A DNA stretch of 64,000 nt from Maniola hyperantus (lineage: Eukaryota > Arthropoda > Insecta > Lepidoptera > Nymphalidae): NCBI RefSeq assembly GCF_902806685.2, contig NC_048554.1, forward strand, positions 3,162,001-3,226,000, in the 5' to 3' direction. The translations under genes and the position numbers were made by a program. Below the pieces are notes generated by a model. That model saw only the letters and a program-made list of their open reading frames with translations. It was not told the origin of the DNA and made no database searches. Below, one piece after another: positions 37,201 to 48,500 of the stretch (the first letter of the stretch is position 1; the number at the start of each line of letters is the position of its first letter).

Positions 37201-40200
37201 GTAGTTGATCTGACAGTGATTTATATAATTCGCTCTCTAACTACTTACTTTAGAAGTCAAGAGATTAAGGACAAATAGAGCCTATTTTCTGAAGTGTCTT
37301 TTGATTAAATCCTCATATCTTTAAAAACATACCTAGGTTTGCTGTTGACGATAATCTCTTTTGATAAAAAATTAACGGTGAAGGCAAATATCGTGAGCAA
37401 ATCTTGACTGAGAAGTCTCCATATTATACTTGCCCGTCAAGCAGATACTGGACCTTAGATAAGGATGTCATGAGTATGTATGAGTCTATTCAAAGTACAA
37501 GTTCAAGATGAAGTGGCAAAAGCTACAAAAGTAGGCCTTGCACTTATTTTATCTTTAGTTTAGCATACGAGTAGGTACGTATTATGATCACAAAACTATA
37601 TTATTAATGGTATTACCCTGAGATGTCAAGGAAAATAATATAGCGGGTATAATGTAATAAAATCGTTTGGAGAAAGAATGTTATTCCCGACTTTGAGAAA
37701 ATTAGATTGCGCTCCCGAGCCTTTACAACACTGAGAACTTGAGAAGTTTTATAAATTGAATATTTTGCTACAGGTCGTCTTTCCATTTTGCTCACCACGA
37801 GTAAAGCTCCTTTAAATCAGATATTTATGAATAGGATTTGACATTATTCAAACTGTCGAAAAGGCACAAATAACGATGTCGGTTTAACATTTCTGAATAG
37901 ATAATGCATTTTCCATAATCGACATTCGGATCATGTTAAACGTTCAAAATGATTTGCATTTGTACTGTTTCGGTATTTCACTTAACAATTTATGATTTTT
38001 TTTATGATCGAGTCTGATTGACCTCTTTGGTAATTTTTGCCACTCAGCTATACGTATAATACTTCTTATCATCTAAAGTCATTCATTCATATCATTTTAT
38101 TAAGACTGGTGGACTTAGTGGATTAGTGATGGAAGATAAATTAACGCGTTACGATATACCTACATAATGGTAGGATGATGAAAGATATATAATGAGAATC
38201 GAGTAAAAAGACGAAAGTGTTAGTTTTTTCTAAAAACCATTCTTCCCAAAGATATTTAATTAATAGGTAGGTACTATTATAATAGGTACATACTGTAACT
38301 TCTTCCGCCACCAGAGTAAATGTGAAAGAATTCCATAGTTAAGGTAATTTGCCCTTTTGTGAATTTTTCTATCATAATGTCAATGTCACAAAGTACAATT
38401 TATTTCATTTCAGAACATCTCTAGAGACTTGCCTGCAAATTGCTCATATCCTTGGACTCGTCCGTCGTGAAAATGAGTTCTATATCGTCAACTTCCTCAG
38501 ACTCGTTGCCGCTCGCGTTTTCCTGCTCTTGTTTCTCGTTGGGAGCTGCGTTGTGCTCTAATGGGGTTGTTCCGCCTTCGGAAAATACTGAATTGTCGCC
38601 GTCGGAAAGGGAGCTAAAAATTTATCAAGGCTTTAGGCTAGCTGCAAGCGCATAAATTATTTTTTAGATTTCACACTAAAAGGGTAAAAAAGGAAAGGTA
38701 AGAAAGTAGGTAACAGTTAACGTATGTCTGGTCTGTCTGTCCGTCTGTCCATTTGTCATAGCTGATTATTTCAGTAACCGCTAATGTGACAGTTTTAAAG
38801 AATGCTTCCCCAACTTAATTCCAAATAAAAGAATTCAAATGTGTATGCAATTAGAGACTGTTAAAATAGTACCTTGACTAAATTATTCTTATGTGATTAT
38901 GCTGTCGTGCGATTGCCAAGTCATTCTGTTTATTAAAGAAATAAAGATGTCTAAACTCTAAATATTGATACGGTCACTATAAAATGTCGTTAGTTAATTG
39001 ATTAGGTAATAATTCATGACTTTGTTGGATGGATGCTCCCATAGATAAGTACCTAGGCACTAAATAAATTTTAACCGACTTGGTATTACGAATTACGATA
39101 GATCTCAAAACTTTTTGCGGTAGAAGAACTTCGTAATGCGAGACTTGGATTTTTGTACATCTAATGTTTTTGATGTTACAATTGCAAAAGGAGCCGAAAT
39201 GTAGGAGTCGAAATTTTAAAACGGCCGACTAGACCAAGTTCTCAAACAGATTATTTACTCATTTTGAAGCTCTTCGTTTTTGAGTTACGTTGAAAACAAA
39301 AAATATCTCCGAAGTTTGCAAAGTGAAAAATCTGAAATAATTAAATTAGAGTTATCTAGTAAAATTTACAGCAAAAATAAAACATACCTAGATTCTATCT
39401 AGCAGTTGTTTAAAAATAAACCTAGACAAACAAACATAGTTTTGAGGTCCCAAAGAAAATGGGATTCGTTTTGAGACGATAGATTAATTATGTAGTCAAA
39501 TAACTAGGTATTTATATTGTTTCTTTCTAAGCTACGGAACCCTCGCTGGGCGGGTCTGACTCGCACTTGACAGGGTTTTTCGTAACGCTGGCATTATGTC
39601 ATTCCTTCATGTTATAAAAAAATTATGTAAAGACATGCTCCATTGCATGCTCCATTGCATGGTCCATTAAATTTAATGGCATTCGGAAAAGATGTTTTTT
39701 TGTATTCTTTTTGTAAATATGTAAGTAAAAGAAGACAACTGGCAAACTCTCCTTTCGTCTTCCGCCTAAGTAGAGATCAAGATTTGATTGATTTTTCTGT
39801 TTTGCTTTCATTTAACCAAAACTTACTTTACTGATGAAATTCAGTAGACATTAAAAAGTTTTACCCTTCAATAGCTTAAAAGGGTGATCGGTCGACGAAA
39901 ATCTGAATTGTTTATGCGGTTCGTACTTATTTCAATCGGAGTTGAACTCCACGCAAAATTGACGGGAAAATGAGGTTTTCGAATCTAACAGGTTTTTACG
40001 TTTACGGTTAGGTAGGAATTTACGTTGTGTGTAGAGTGGGATACCCGACAGAATCCTATTAGACAAAGGTCCGATTAGAACCTGTAACTTTAGTTTTGGG
40101 TTCCAACTCCAGAAGTTTTTGTAGTTTTTGCCTTCGTAGCTTAAACTTTCTAGTTAAGTAATTAGATATATATTTACAAAAGATAGGTAATTTACTTATA

Positions 40201-41817
40201 ATAACCCAGAAAATGAGTCTAACAACTGCGTTCATTTATAATTTGCCAAGTTCGTTTGTATTTTGATTCATGGCATTTGCCAATGGAATATTTTCTTGGC
40301 ATTTTATAGAATAAGAATAAAGTAGGTAACTACCAAGTTCAGCAATAATTCCGACTGTTTGGAATTAAAGTAGCTTGAATCACGTAATGCGTTCTTGCTA
40401 CTTTGGAGTTGAATGTACAATTTATCTGTTTTTCTTTAGCTGAAATCGCAGAAACTTTTAAGAGTAATGCGTGCGACGTGCTTTGCCTGGCGCTTTAGGT
40501 TATTACACCTACATAATTCCACGCAGACGAAGTTACGGGCATCAGCCAGTTAAAAAATACTTAGGTTGTATATTAATTTGCCAAATACTTACCGAAAACT
40601 TAAATTGTCCACATCCAAATTGAGTGTATCTTTTCGTCTTGCTCTGTCAGCAGCTTCCTTGATGACGAGGTTCTCCTCAGACGTTATACGCACTTGTACA
40701 TCAAACTTATCAGTTTTGGATTTCACCTCAGCTTCATTAGGTACTGCCATTTTGACGTTTTCAGTCGCTGCAGATTTCAAATTTATCGTATCGCCTTTGG
40801 GATTCTTTAAATTCTCAAAATGTTCTCTATGTTCCTCAAACTGAAAACTGCCTCTTGATTCACTAGATCTCTCGAATACATTCTCTTTTTTCTCCTCTAC
40901 AGTAGAGTCGCTCTCCGAAGTTGTGCTTGATATAATGCTCCCTTCTTTTAGAGTCCTAACTTTAATTTTCACATCAAATTTTGATAGAAGTTCTAATTTC
41001 GTTTTGAAATTGGGACCATTCAAGTTCGTATCTTCTTTGGGAATGGACACTTCACTGACAGGTTCAGGTTCTTCGATATCTTGAACTGGGCTACTTGTTG
41101 CATTGGAAACATTTAAATTCTCTGATGCAATTGACTCTGATTTGGATTCTTCGAGGATTTCTTCTAATATTTCAGCTGATTTACTAGGTTCTTCGGCGTG
41201 CGTTTGTACGTCTTCAAATATAGTTTCTTTTTCGGTAGATGCAGTTTTAATTATCACTTCACTGTCACAGTACTCATCAGTATGACCCGTTTTTGGAATG
41301 TAAGATACTTCTAAATTTATGTTCTGTGGAGGAACTCTGTCGACGCCGGAATCTATTATCCTACGTCTCAAAATGTGATTCTCTAGAGCAAGTTTCTCTA
41401 TAACATCAGTGTACTCAATACACCGTGAATGTTCTTGATATTTTTCTTTCAATTCCTTCAGTTCATTCTTGGATATTTCGAGGGCAGTCCTTAACGAGAC
41501 CACGGTCTGATGTAGGGTTCTCACTGTGTCCAAGTGCACAGGCCCAGGGGGGACCGTTTCCAGCTTACTGTTGTCCATTCCACCTTGTTTCCTTCATACC
41601 ATCCAACATTCAACATCCCATACATGACTGTTGCTATTTCAGGCACACTCTAATTCACAATCACATTCTTCGTCGAAGAAAAAAAAGTAAACCTTCAAAA
41701 AAAGAATTCTAAATTCAAATATTTATGGGAGGTATTAAAAATATATTTATAGAACCTGACTTACCGATCAGTGGTTCCATTGAAGCCACTGGCACGCATG
41801 GTGGATTCACCGCGCAT
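31288..41817 (-). CDS. Coiled-coil protein with C-terminal CAP-Gly domain (921 aa, 11 exons)
   Basis: Exons in transcript order: 41,817-41,765; 41,591-40,593; 38,613-38,433; 36,496-35,889; 35,324-35,165; 34,620-34,479; 34,065-33,954; 33,568-33,489; 32,872-32,753; 31,919-31,802; 31,480-31,288. Phases match at every junction and the CDS is 2,766 nt. All donors are GT except exon 3, which has GCAAGT. Residues about 37-97 form a coiled coil (leucine-rich, ending LALENHILRRRI); residues 100-800 are mostly charged and disordered, with Ser/Arg-rich patches. Residues about 838-913 form the CAP-Gly domain (LRLGHAVKL, GRVRYVGLAGG, NDGTYQGRRYF), a fold that binds the C-terminal EEY/F tails of tubulin and EB proteins, so a cytoskeletal role is likely. 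The canonical GKNDG motif is IPRNDG here. Exon 2 also has its own ATG at 41,578. I cannot name the orthologue. Confidence 0.85.
32430..32510 (-). pseudogene. Integrase fragment inside a CAP-Gly gene intron
   Basis: The minus strand reads VKFGYPQKIVNDNGTQFVSH, the integrase core region around the second catalytic Asp of LTR retroelements, with no stop over this short stretch. It lies in the intron between CAP-Gly exons 9 and 10. No LTRs or other retroelement domains are visible nearby. Confidence 0.65.
32980..33312 (-). repeat. SINE family A, nearly full length, degraded head
   Basis: It starts at the CATCATCATTATCATT run and contains CCACTACTGAGTACGAG, GAACTCTCAAGCATGAAGAT, CTCTGAAAAGTTGAAATGCG and a damaged tRNA-like head. 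It lies in the intron between CAP-Gly exons 8 and 9. Confidence 0.6.
34806..35012 (-). repeat. Repeat D copy, reverse
   Basis: CTAAATATACAGAAGGAAAA is followed by a GACTGACTGATTGACTGACT run, CGGATCGGGCTGAAATTTGG and ATCCGCTAAGAAAGGATTTT. It lies in the intron between CAP-Gly exons 5 and 6. Confidence 0.7.
35491..35640. mobile_element. GC-rich foldback MITE, copy 3
   Basis: TACAGTCCACGACAGGTTGA at the left pairs imperfectly with TCAACATGTCGCGTGCTTTA at the right. The interior contains GGGGGACGCCCCGCACATCC. It lies in the intron between CAP-Gly exons 4 and 5. Confidence 0.65.
39500..39580 (+). repeat. Repeat C end fragment
   Basis: GCTACGGAACCCTCGCTGGG followed by CGGGTCTGACTCGCACTTGA and a short T run is the 3' end of repeat C. 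Just downstream, 39,638-39,665 carries three short tandem copies of CATGCTCCATTG-like sequence. Confidence 0.55.
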
Positions 41818-42521
41818 TTTTAGATTCCTATCGAATTACGAGCGAGACTTATCGTATAGGGACACGACAGGGATGTGCAATCGATAGAGCGGAGCAGCTC
41901 GGCGGGTAATTAAGCTTTTAAGGCCCTCAAAACTTCGCCCGGGTCGAAGCTAAACTGGCACGATTCACTGATAAACACGTCGGCACGTAAAGAAGTAATT
42001 AAGTCGGATTATTATCTCGATCGTTTTGACAAGGTTGTAGGACCTACCTATAACGTGTATACCAGAAAATCTCCCAATTCGCTCCTTGTAAACAAATCAA
42101 TACCCGAGGATTTGGTGTTCGCGGGCGTGCTGAAAAGTAGATGAGTATGATATGGCTATCCTTGTCTTTGCTATTCATTTGACAATTTACGTTTAAAAAC
42201 GTTCACAACGAACTGATTACATTACAAATATTTTTATCATTATTGCATAGGCATTTATTTTTGTTATTATGAACAAAGTAATAATTTTACATATTTGGTC
42301 ATCTAACTCAACTACTATTACTTATTTACTCAATTAAAAATTCTAATGAGATTTTATTATATCCACTCGTTTCAGAACCAAATTTAAAATGTCAATGGAC
42401 TGCTGTCAAGTGTCAATGTCACTGTCATTTGTTAAAAGTCAGTGGATGTAAAATAAAAACAACATAACCTAAAAAGTTAAATAACTTTTCTAAACATCTT
42501 TATTTTAACAAAACATAAACT
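41818..42521. promoter_or_regulatory. Divergent intergenic region, probable bidirectional promoter
   Basis: The start codons of the CAP-Gly gene (minus) and NSUN4 (plus) are 704 bp apart with no gene between. No TATA box in a convincing position is seen, which fits two broadly expressed genes. Both 5' UTRs must lie here; exact transcription starts cannot be read from sequence. Confidence 0.5.
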
Positions 42522-45500
42522 ATGATAACAATTTCGAATATCTGGAGGAGAGCTCCAACGAACACTTATTTAATTTTGCAAGCGAGATATAAATCCAAAA
42601 CACATTGGGTGAGAATAATTCTACCATGTTAATGAAATTATTCATTGGATAAGTCGTTGTTTTTAATGTTTTTTGTCCGTCCAGGCTAAATTAAAAAAGA
42701 AGACAGGTCCGAAATATAAGGCACTGAGCCATTTCGATGAATTCTACGGCTCGGTTTACGGCAATAAATGGGAGCCGATAAGGGAAGCTCTGTTGCGTAA
42801 ATCCAAGTATGTCGCTGTGGTAAACAATTACGGTGATGCAGAAGCTACCATGGAAGATCTAGCTAATAGAGGTAATATTTATATTTTACCAGATGACCGC
42901 CATTGGCTTTGCCTAGTTAAATTAAACCTACTACACTATGTATGTGTACTTTCTAATTTCTAGACTCAGTTGTTTAAACTGTACAATGCCAGTCAATCAG
43001 TGAGTTTCCTCTTTTTTAGGGTTCTGTATCTCCAGAGTTTTCTCTCCTGTACTCAGAACCTGTAAAGGATCACTTTGTTGTCTGTTTTGTCTGTCAAGAC
43101 CTGTCAAGGGTACTTCCAGCTGACCTAGAATCACGAAATTTGGCAGGTACCAATGTTTCATAACAGAAATAAAGGAAAAAATCCGAAAACCCTAAATTTG
43201 TGGTCTCATCACAAAAAAATTGTTCAGTTTTTCTTGTTTTGTATCTTGCACATATACCAGAATAATCATTGAATGTATTATTATGCAAGACAGGCAATAT
43301 TGTAAAAAAGATTGCACTAATTTTAGTCTTGTCAGTCTAAGTTACATAGTAGTTTTGTATACAACTAAATTTGTATCTGTACCTATACATAGTCTATCTA
43401 ATTAATTTCAGGGGCTCACTGTCTCAAAAACCTCATGTCAATACAGAAAGAATTTCATGACCAATACAACCCACAAAACGAACCTCCCACACAGAGTACA
43501 AGTCCAAACAATCTTGAAAACTACATTGCTAAGTTACAGAGTGAAGAGATAGCTAACATTTACCCACAAGGGGAGAATGTGCCAGAAAAGGTAGAGTTGA
43601 GTGAGGATAGAGTATTGAGAAGTAGCACTGAGGAAGAAGTTAAGGAAGGCTAGTGAGTAAATTTTTAGATGCATCTTCTTAACCATTTTCAATTCATTAA
43701 TTTTATGATTTTGTATCTCCATAGAAAAATAGGGACACAGGATCAGGATCACTTTATTGTCTGTCAAGATCCAGGAATCAAAACCTATAGGGTACTTCCC
43801 GTTGACATAGAATCATGAAATTTGGCAGGTAGCAATGTCTTACAGCACAAGTTGTAGTTACATCACAAAAAATATTAGCCATGCTAATCATGAATAATAT
43901 TCCCGTTTCCCCTCCAACAAAGCGTAAAGCTTGTGTTAGGAGTAGGTACAACAATAGTGCATCGGGGGGGGTTTGAACTGCCGACCTTTCGGATTTCAGT
44001 CCGCGCCTTAACCTGAGCTATTGAGGCTCTAAACTTGACTGGTTTTATAAACCAACTAAACAAATGATGTGCGAACACATAAATTTTAAAAAAGAAACAT
44101 AAATTTTTCGAAATAGGATTTAGATGTTTTTTTTTTTTTTTTATTTTTTCTAAACTTTTATTATTTAATAATTACTTGAAGATGGAAACAAATAAACTAT
44201 TAATAAACTTAAATCTAAAAAAAAAGAAAAAAATTTAGATGTTTTATATTTCCTATAGCAAATCAGCAGCATCTCTCAACCAAGCAATAGAAGACGCCCA
44301 GCTAGATCATTCTAGAATCATTGAGCCATCCATAGGCATATCATCTGAGGCCCTGTACCAGTATATTCCAGCGACTAAACTAAAAGGGCTAGATGATTGG
44401 GTTCCAGAATCTCTACACTATTCCTTTATGTCCAACAGTATGTATATGGTTTTATTTTCTTTTTTATTCAATGACAAATTAGTTATTGGCTGCAATTTCA
44501 CCTATCATCATCATCATCATGATCAGCCCATCGCCAGCTCATTACAGAGCACGGGTCTCCTCTCAGAGAGAAGGGTTTTGGCCATAGTCTACCACGCTGG
44601 CCATGTGCAGATTGGAAGGCTTAACACTCCTTTGAGAACATTATGGAGAACTCTCAGGCATGCAGGTTTCCTCACGATGTTTTCCTTCACCGATAAAGGA
44701 AGTGATATTTAATTACTTAAACGCACATAACTTTGAAAAGTTAGAGGTGCATGCCCGGGATTGAACTCCCAACCTCCGGTTAGAAGGATGTCCTAACCAC
44801 TAGGCTATCACAGCTTTTCATCTAATAGGAAATGAAAATGAAATCTAAGAATTAGTTTGTCTAGTAACAATCTGTGGTTTGTAGCGGTAGTTTATGGGAC
44901 TAGAATTAATTATTAAAGAGAATATTTTTAAACCCCCCCCCCCCCCCCCCCCCCAAATAGAAAGTTGAAGTTTTAATCATTAGGCTATCACTGCTTTATA
45001 TCACAATATTCAAGTCTTTTTCTGTGTTATAATGATGATAGTTATATTTTGTATTATAGGAGAAGGAGACTTCCCCCTAGTAATTGAACCGGAGACTCAA
45101 TTTGTGTACCCTGAGCATTTGAAAGTGATGACGTATGAAATGAATAGCGAATACGACAAGTTCCCAGAACCTAAGAGATGTCAAACAGGTAAGTTTAAGA
45201 AATGCACTTGAAATCTGCTGTGCAGATAAAGATGGAAAGAAATCTAAAAAATACGGAAATAGTGAGTGAGTCGAGCGAAGTGAGCGTGTTTTATTTCTTT
45301 AATGTAAAAATACATACTTTAGCAAAAAAAAAAGTGTAAGCGTAGTTAGGTAGGTATTATTTTGGACTAGATGATGCCGGCGACTTCGTCCACGTGGATT
45401 TAGGTTTTGAAAATACCCATTTTTTGATTTTTCAGGATATAAAAGGTAGCTTATGTGAGACACGCTTTCCTACATTTTATCGCTCACTTTGCCGGTTTTG

Positions 45501-48500
45501 TGAGTTTCTGGGCTCTAAGGTCTGCACTCACGACGCGACGTCTAACCTTAATATTGTACCTATTTGCTGCGTATGACAAATGATCAAAATCAAATAAAGG
45601 TATCCTGTGTCAGGTGTGTTCAACTACTACCCGATGGATTGTGGCAGCGTGTTATCAGTGCTAGCACTGTGCATGTCCCCGGGAGACAGGGTGCTAGACC
45701 TGTGCGCGGCGCCGGGTGGCAAAGCCCTGGTCGCGTTGCAAACTCTACTGCCGGACGTGCTGCTCTGCAACGACGTGTCCGTCTCCAGGGCTAACAGGTG
45801 AACATTCCTCCATTATTTTGATTCATTCATTCATTCATCATTAGAACAATAGAAATTATGTTTTACATAGTAATATTAATTGATGCGAGCGACTTGCTTC
45901 GCAACGATATAGGTTTTTTTATTTCTTTTTTTTTATAATGTGTGTCCTCTTTTTTATCCTCCGACATGACGATTGGATTATAAAAATCCTGTTAAAACTG
46001 TTTGATTATCCGGGAATTTTTAAGTAGTATGCAAAAAATTACGTCGATCTGTTGCTCCGTTTCGGTGTGTTTGACCCAAACCAATAAATTAACGTAAGAA
46101 TAAACTAACACTATCGTATTTTAATGTTAGTTGGATATAGAATACATGCATACAACACAATTATTGTAAAAATCACTTTATGGTTTGCACTACAAAAACA
46201 AAGCGCGAGCGAAAGGAGTTTCTTAACTAGGTATATAGAAACGTCTTTATAAAGTTCCGTACCCGAAGAGGATCGGGATCCTATTACTAAATTTTTACTG
46301 TCCTTCCGTCTGCCTGTCAGGGGACTGAATGTGTATCTCATGAACCCTAATAAATATCAGTGTCTATTGCTGCTATAACAAGTAATAAAAATCAAGACAG
46401 CGAATTTCAAAATCGCTGCCATGCAAATTAAAAATAAATAAAAGTTAACCGGTTTAAACCAGTTTGGACGAAATTGCGCTAAAAAGTAAAAACGAAAATT
46501 TTTTTATAGAATAGATCGTATATTCCATGATTACCTGATGGACTACGAGACGGGCAACAAGTGGCGCGAGCGCGTGCTCGTCACTCGCCGCGACGGACGA
46601 GAGTTCGTCGATGACCATGGCTTTGACAAGGTATTTATTAGAATAGACCGCATATTCCACGATTATTTTATGGACTTTGAAACGGGCAACAAATGGCGCG
46701 AGCGCGTGCTCCTCACTCGCCGCGACTTTGACTGCTTATTTATAAGGTAAGTTGAGTGGAGTACAGACCGCGTATAAGCAAGTAAAAATTATTTGACGAT
46801 TCAAAAGCACTTTTACTTGAATAAAAAATATATTGTTCTATTCTTTCAAAAGAAAAAGATGCTGATACTCTAAAACTAGTTTAGACAAAGACATCAGAAT
46901 CGACGCCATTACTGTGCGCGTTGTTGGTGCGCAAAGTGCGGGACAGCCCCAACACCATTCTACAGGTGATTGCGACCCAACATGACTGTCCTTATCTCCG
47001 GCATTGCTGCAAAACACATGTTGCAGTACTTCTCTCCGGCATTTAATTTCTTTTTATTGATAACTAGCTTATGCTCGCGTGGACTACACAAATTTCATTC
47101 CCTTAGGAATTGAATTTTAAAAAATCCTTTCTTAGCGGATGCATATGTCATAATAGCTATCCGTCCAGTAGTTTGAGTTGTGCGTTCATAAATCAGTCAG
47201 TCAGTCAGTCACCTTTTCCCTTTATATATTTAGATTTTATGTAATAGTATTTTATATGCATTCTATTATTTTTGACTTGAAATTATGGGTATATTATCCT
47301 GAAATAAATAAATTTTGAATTTGAATTATCGAGTAGGTAATTTATCTATATTAATAGGTGCTAGTAGATGTGCCGTGCACCACCGACAGACATTCGGTGA
47401 TGGAAGACGACAACAACATCTTCCGAGCCGACCGTGTCAAGGAGCGCCTGAGGATACCGGAGCTGCAGTCGCAGCTGTTACTGTGAGTTTTACCATTTCC
47501 ACATGACATTTACAAACATTTTTACAGGAAAGGACATTTGTTGGGTTCCATACCCGAAAGGTTCTGAGAGGAGACACGTACTCAGTAGTGGGCGGGCGAT
47601 GGGTTGCTAGTAATGACCCAAGGGTGCCAACGGGACCTATTACTAAACCTTCTGTCTGTGTATTTCATGAACCGTAAAAAGTAGAGTTGAAATTTTTAAG
47701 TGTGTAAAGAATGTGTTTCTAATCATCTAATGTCACTTTAACAACAAACAGTAAAAATTTAAAAATGGCCGCCATGTAAACTTTAAAAAAAGATGATGAT
47801 GATGATGATTATAATAATAATAATTATTTATTTATTTATTTAAATAACTCAGTACAGTTCATCTCTCTGGAATCCTTTTTATTTATTCGGATTATTTATA
47901 ATTATTCGGATAAGTCAGGATTACAACATTATAGATTAACCGAGCCTTCGTGGGCGCATTAACTCGCATTGCGAGAGACAACATAAGCTACCCTCAACAA
48001 TCACTATAGCTTGCCTCATTCATTATGAGTCATGACACCAACGTCCCCAATGAGACTAGATAACACTAACTAACCCTACCTAGTCCCTACCTAGACCAAC
48101 TCCACCAGCCCCTACACCGGTCCCAGGTCAACCAATATCTAACTATTACAACCTCAACTAGTCCAACAAACAGGAACTGTCTACTGAGAAGTGCCCCTGG
48201 CAAGAGTACGTTCGATTTTATAGTCTCACGATAACGGTGGGAAAGATGACGTAATCGGTCGATGAGCAAAGCACATAATAATCTTGTACGATGGTATGGT
48301 ATTGGAACCCTTGGCATGTGAGTTTGACTCGCACTTTACCGGTTTTTTTTATAATTGACAGTAACGCCCTCCGAGTGGTGAAAGTGGGCGGCGCGGTGGT
48401 GTACTCCACGTGCTCGCTGAGCCCCGCGCAGAACGACGGCGTGGTGCACTCCGCGCTCAAGCTGGCCTTCCAGGGCCACGGCATCATGGCCGCTGTCAGG

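Noticed and set aside
40566..41712. Plus-strand frames across the 40.6-41.7 kb region
   Set aside because: They are antisense to the large, phase-consistent CAP-Gly exon 2.
44239..44712. 157-codon frame as a separate gene or an NSUN4 isoform
   Set aside because: It is NSUN4 exon 4 running past a good donor (GTATGT) into a SINE; the C-terminal part is repeat translation.
46642..46746. Mutually exclusive alternative NSUN4 exon
   Set aside because: The copy ends in a phase that does not fit exon 8, lacks nine codons, and lies 11 bp from exon 7; in-frame alternative use is not possible.
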